This document shows, in pieces, positions 60,866 to 64,000 of a stretch of 64,000 nucleotides of DNA. Source of the stretch: Neobacillus rhizosphaerae (GTDB lineage: Bacteria; Bacillota; Bacilli; Bacillales; Cytobacillaceae); contig NZ_CALBWS010000008.1 of the NCBI RefSeq assembly GCF_937468385.1, positions 62,001 to 126,000 on the forward strand. The letters run 5' to 3'. A model generated the notes under the pieces. It had not been told where the DNA came from. It was given only the letters and a program-made list of their open reading frames with translations, and searched no databases. Position numbers and translations under genes: made by a program. Numbering within the stretch: position 1 is the first letter of the stretch; each line of letters begins with the position of its first letter.

Positions 60866-63127
60866 TCATTCTTCCGACCAATCGTCAATTAGAATTTGTG
60901 TGTCATGATTTAGCAGACTCTTGGATTGGTCAGACACAAATTTATCCATAGCATTATTATTCAAGTGATTTATGAAATCTTTCATATGTTTAACAGCTTG
61001 CTTTTCTTGACCTTGATTTTTGAACTGCTCCGCCTGTTCTAATTTATTTCTCAATTGATTATAAAGTGGATTTTTCACATCACCTGTCTCCAGGTAATAG
61101 TCTAGCAAATCGCGTATCACTTTAATGCTTACTGCTTGCCCGCCATTGGAACCTCCTCCATTCTCATTTCCATATGTCAATGTCAATCTTGGTTTATAAT
61201 TTGGATCAGCCTGACGACTTGTTCCATATTTTACAAAAGTATCTCCAGAAGAACTAACATTGGAAAAGATCCTTAGACTCAATTTACCATCTGAATCATA
61301 TGCTTTTTTTACATATTCGCTTATATCAATCATCAGCCCATTTTTAATTGGAGTCCATGTTTCTATTATTTCCCCAGTTTTTTGGGGCTTGTTTTTAAAT
61401 GTAAGATTTTCTTGAGACCATGAATTATCGTCTACCAATTCAATAGAATTTGTTATATTTTTAGGTTCTACTAAGCTTCCCACTTCTACTACAGGAAGGT
61501 AAAGCATTGCTGATTTAGGATAGTTTTCTATTTCAGATAAATCAAATTTTAGATAACCTTCTCGGGAATAAGAGGAAGCTTCGCCTCCATCATTTTTCAC
61601 TTCCATTACGTCTGTTGGATAATAGGAAATGTTAGCGTTACTTCCGCCGCGAACATATGTACTTTCGCTTGCAAAAACATATTCCTGATTTTTTTCAATA
61701 CCTGGTAAATCCTTATGTGGAAATTCTACAGGCTTGTTAGAAAATTTCACACCTACTTTTTTATTTAACCAAAGCGTCATATAAGCAGAGCCCATTCTTG
61801 TTGATATTGCTTCCTCATTTCCTAAATAGGTAAATTCATTTGGCTCATACGTATGACCATCTTCATGGCGGTTTTGTTGTTCTAAAACTTTATTTGTATG
61901 CAATTCTGCCCATTTTTTCGCATCTTTATCATATCCATATACGTAAGCAGAAATATCAATATTGGCAAATACATCATATAATCCCTTGCCCCAGTCCGAA
62001 CCTTGAGGATAATATATTTCGCCAGAATCTTTTATATAAATTGTTCCACCAGGTGCATCATACGGTGGAGATGTAAAGGTTGCATCAGTTAATCCACTAT
62101 AAAGATTGTCCAAATTGTATTTTGCAGCTAGTGGAAGTTTTTCGCCAACTAGGCTATTAACAATCGAGCTGTTTACTCCGGTTGCCGCTGCATTATAGGC
62201 TGGATGGATACGATTATGATTGATGACTGTTCCATCGCTATTGACATTATATCCATAAACCCAGTCTTTTGCTTTTCTTCCATGTATGATTTCATCACTT
62301 TCATTCATCTCTGGAGTAGAGAAGGAAGCTAACTGATATTCGATCATACGGTAATACCACTCATCTGCATGTTCATGTCGTGGTAACATATGAGAAGCCA
62401 GATTCAATAATTCGGAGTTCCAACTATCTTCTTCAATTTTTGAATCTCCTGGGTATAATTCTTTTCCGTTTGTAAGTTTCCAATAATCAGCATTTTTATT
62501 GATAAAACGATCTGCTTCATGAGTAATCATGTTTAGTATCAATTTTTTTTGTTCCTCATTCAGATCGTCCCAAAATAGCCATGCTGCGTACCCTGCATAA
62601 TATGCCCAATGAGCTGCCTGCCAATCATCTCCCCAAGGCTTATAATTACCGCCATTGGATTTATGGGCATATGCAACAGAAGTTGATAATTTGATTACGT
62701 AATTTTTTGCCTCTTCTTCACTTACTCCAGTATAACTTTCATCATAAGCACCTGTTTTAAGTGAAACAGCCAGCCCAAATGCCTGAGCTGCCGGGAAACG
62801 ATAAATATATTCATTGACATTATTCAAAGATGAACCGGCAGCTTTGTAAAGATTGTAATACTCTTGGTCTTCTTGCGTATCAAGGTGTTTTTTATCCTTA
62901 TACCATCCGTTTAAAGCGTATTTATTCGCATTTAAAAGTGTTTTTTTCACTGTCAACATCAAATCATCTTCTTTAATTTTCTTGTCAAATTTATCAAAAT
63001 CAACATTTGCCACATAGTCGTTATTGTATTTATTTTCTTCTGCTTTCACATTAAGAATCTTTGATGGAATGAAAATACATTGCAATAACATAACAGTACT
63101 TAAAAGCAAAACAATTGTCTTTTTCAT
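60866..63127 (-). CDS. Large secreted DNRLRE/FIMAH protein, putative polysaccharide lyase
   Basis: 753-residue secreted protein. A signal peptide spans ~1-32 (VLLLSTVMLLQCIFIPS). Residues ~60-490 are helical with many Trp/Tyr/His (WQAAHWAYYAGYAAWLFWDD, DSWNSELLNLASHMLPRHEH), like the (alpha/alpha) toroid of polysaccharide lyases. Residues ~500-640 form a DNRLRE-type beta domain (STYVRGGSNANISYYPTD, GYLKFDLSEI), and the last ~85 residues a FIMAH-type helical domain. ATG 63127 follows AAAGGAG by about 10 bases and is preferred over the upstream start at 63193. The glycan is unknown. Operator-like palindromes and a cre site lie upstream, suggesting carbon control. Confidence 0.8.
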   Translation of the reverse strand: MKKTIVLLLSTVMLLQCIFIPSKILNVKAEENKYNNDYVANVDFDKFDKKIKEDDLMLTVKKTLLNANKYALNGWYKDKKHLDTQEDQEYYNLYKAAGSSLNNVNEYIYRFPAAQAFGLAVSLKTGAYDESYTGVSEEEAKNYVIKLSTSVAYAHKSNGGNYKPWGDDWQAAHWAYYAGYAAWLFWDDLNEEQKKLILNMITHEADRFINKNADYWKLTNGKELYPGDSKIEEDSWNSELLNLASHMLPRHEHADEWYYRMIEYQLASFSTPEMNESDEIIHGRKAKDWVYGYNVNSDGTVINHNRIHPAYNAAATGVNSSIVNSLVGEKLPLAAKYNLDNLYSGLTDATFTSPPYDAPGGTIYIKDSGEIYYPQGSDWGKGLYDVFANIDISAYVYGYDKDAKKWAELHTNKVLEQQNRHEDGHTYEPNEFTYLGNEEAISTRMGSAYMTLWLNKKVGVKFSNKPVEFPHKDLPGIEKNQEYVFASESTYVRGGSNANISYYPTDVMEVKNDGGEASSYSREGYLKFDLSEIENYPKSAMLYLPVVEVGSLVEPKNITNSIELVDDNSWSQENLTFKNKPQKTGEIIETWTPIKNGLMIDISEYVKKAYDSDGKLSLRIFSNVSSSGDTFVKYGTSRQADPNYKPRLTLTYGNENGGGSNGGQAVSIKVIRDLLDYYLETGDVKNPLYNQLRNKLEQAEQFKNQGQEKQAVKHMKDFINHLNNNAMDKFVSDQSKSLLNHDTQILIDDWSEE

Positions 63128-63336
63128 AAATTTCATACTCCTTTTGTACATAAGTTTTTTAATGATATTAAAGTGAACTGCCTTCAATAACAAATGAATT
63201 CCATTATTTATTATGGATTAGTAAAATCCGAAATAAATTTAATAGCGTTTTTTTGACCGATTCATTCTCTCTTTCCTCCTTTAAAAGATTATTACAATTT
63301 ATGTATTTCCAATACACCAATGTATTGATATATTGA

Positions 63337-63356
63337 TATATTGTTATAACAATATA
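63337..63356. promoter_or_regulatory. 20-bp perfect palindrome, candidate operator
   Basis: TATATTGTTATAACAATATA is a perfect palindrome about 210 bases upstream of the secreted-protein gene. A half-related repeat, TTGATATATTGATATATTG, lies next to it. A second hairpin with 9-bp arms AAATCCTGT/ACAGGATTT occurs at 63368-63389. No regulator is adjacent. Confidence 0.55.
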
Positions 63357-63648
63357 ATCCAAAATTTAAATCCTGTGTCGACAGGATTTAACGAATATCC
63401 AAAATAACAATTATAGTTCTCGGGGTATTTCTATCCTAAGATGAACTACACCTGTAAATAAATCTATGGTTATTCTATTATTTATCATTTTTCATATGAT
63501 GAAGATTTTTTTTACTCCTATTTTTAAAATATCAAAAATAGGTGAAAATCTATCCGACCATAACTGAATTTCTCCTACATAGATAATTTTATATTGACAT
63601 TGTTTTCAGAATATTCAACAACGTTATTATAATACACTTGACCCTTTA

Positions 63649-63664
63649 TTGCAAGCGGTTTCAA
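63649..63664. promoter_or_regulatory. CcpA cre-like site
   Basis: TTGCAAGCGGTTTCAA fits the consensus WTGNAARCGNWWNCAW at every position. It is ~520 bases upstream of the secreted-protein start and 29 bases before a decayed gene, so which gene it served is not certain. Confidence 0.65.
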
Positions 63665-63692
63665 CTATTCGTTTAATATTTTTCATTATGAA

Positions 63693-63869
63693 TTTTCAAC
63701 AGATGGTGAAGTATCGATCAAAGATGAAAAAGAAGGAAAGTCATTATTTATAGGAACAAAGTCAGGAGATATCGCTGTATCTTATAAAGAAGCTCCCACT
63801 TCATTAAAGCTTACTACTTACAGTAATTCATGTGATATAACAATTGATTTAGATGGCTTTAATTTATAA
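63693..63869 (+). pseudogene. DUF4097-like C-terminal fragment
   Basis: A frame without start encodes FSTDGEVSIKDEKEGKSLFI and DIAVSYKEAPTSLKLTTYSN to a TAA at 63869, with the beta-strand repeat character of DUF4097 proteins. Only the end remains. The final 130 bases of the window show nothing further. Confidence 0.45.
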
Positions 63870-64000
63870 AAATCGTTTGTTGATCACTAATTTACCGAGA
63901 TTAGATGAAGAAGTAAGGGAAATTAATATGTTGAAAATGGTTACTTATGTAAAATAAAAGCTCCAGAATATGGCCAAAACCCAGTAGACTGACTTATGAT

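Overview
The window reads as chromosomal DNA of a low-GC, endospore-forming Bacillaceae bacterium (Bacillus, Neobacillus or Mesobacillus-like; the genus cannot be fixed from sequence alone). Support comes from AGGAGG-type ribosome binding sites with frequent TTG/GTG starts, orphan sporulation-type histidine kinases, a GerAB-type germination permease, a CotY/CotZ-like coat protein, YheC/YheD-type coat-associated ATP-grasp proteins, and two ECF sigma/anti-sigma pairs.

Layout. 0-5 kb: a sensor kinase, an 11-copy array of a palindromic motif with a ~56-bp period, an ECF sigma/anti-sigma operon with a SigX-like promoter, then a lipoprotein phosphoesterase. 5-13 kb: ordinary metabolic and hypothetical genes (M29 aminopeptidase, alpha/beta hydrolase, MarR-DUF3147 operon with a clear operator, two DinB proteins around a dead acetyltransferase, an LRR protein, an ABM-domain protein), then a 52-bp stem-loop tandem array. 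13-17 kb: two orphan kinases (KinB-like and three-PAS KinA-like). 17-20 kb: a truncated gerAB and a complete SCIFF (ranthipeptide) precursor/radical-SAM maturase pair. 20-25 kb: regulators with oxidoreductases (HxlR, LysR, SDRs) and small membrane proteins. 25-31.6 kb: a four-gene signalling cluster (CHASE3-like/HAMP/GAF hybrid kinase, CheR-type methyltransferase, REC-PAS-PAS kinase, tethered sugar-binding protein) resembling the RsbK/RsbM module of the B. cereus group.

31.9-49.1 kb is the standout region. Two paralogous NlpC/P60 proteins bracket a dense set of ATP-dependent amide-bond-forming enzymes: two amino-acid-ligase-type ATP-grasp proteins, three intact YheC/D-type ATP-grasp proteins or fusions plus one inactivated copy and one tandem-domain protein (counted separately in the features), three Mur-ligase modules (one fused to a YheC/D domain, an architecture reminiscent of cyanophycin synthetase), a KamA-family radical-SAM aminomutase whose two lysine-recognising Asp positions are replaced, a CotY/CotZ-like coat protein and an unrecognised small Cys-containing protein. 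Together they suggest a non-ribosomal peptide or polyamide, possibly containing a beta-amino acid, made for the spore surface. This is the best candidate here for an undescribed system; its product is inference.

49-64 kb: GrpB, a second ECF sigma/anti-sigma pair with its own promoter, an AlkD-like protein, several decayed genes, a Bmr-like efflux/MerR/MepB operon with a textbook 19-bp-spacer MerR promoter, an ABC exporter of the MacB type, and a large secreted DNRLRE/FIMAH protein with palindromes and a cre site upstream. Four copies of a terminator-like palindrome (1.8, 2.7, 7.2, 31.8 kb), a high-GC repeat (37.3 kb) and an IS1182-family remnant (43.4 kb) are the repeat content. No rRNA, tRNA or CRISPR was seen.
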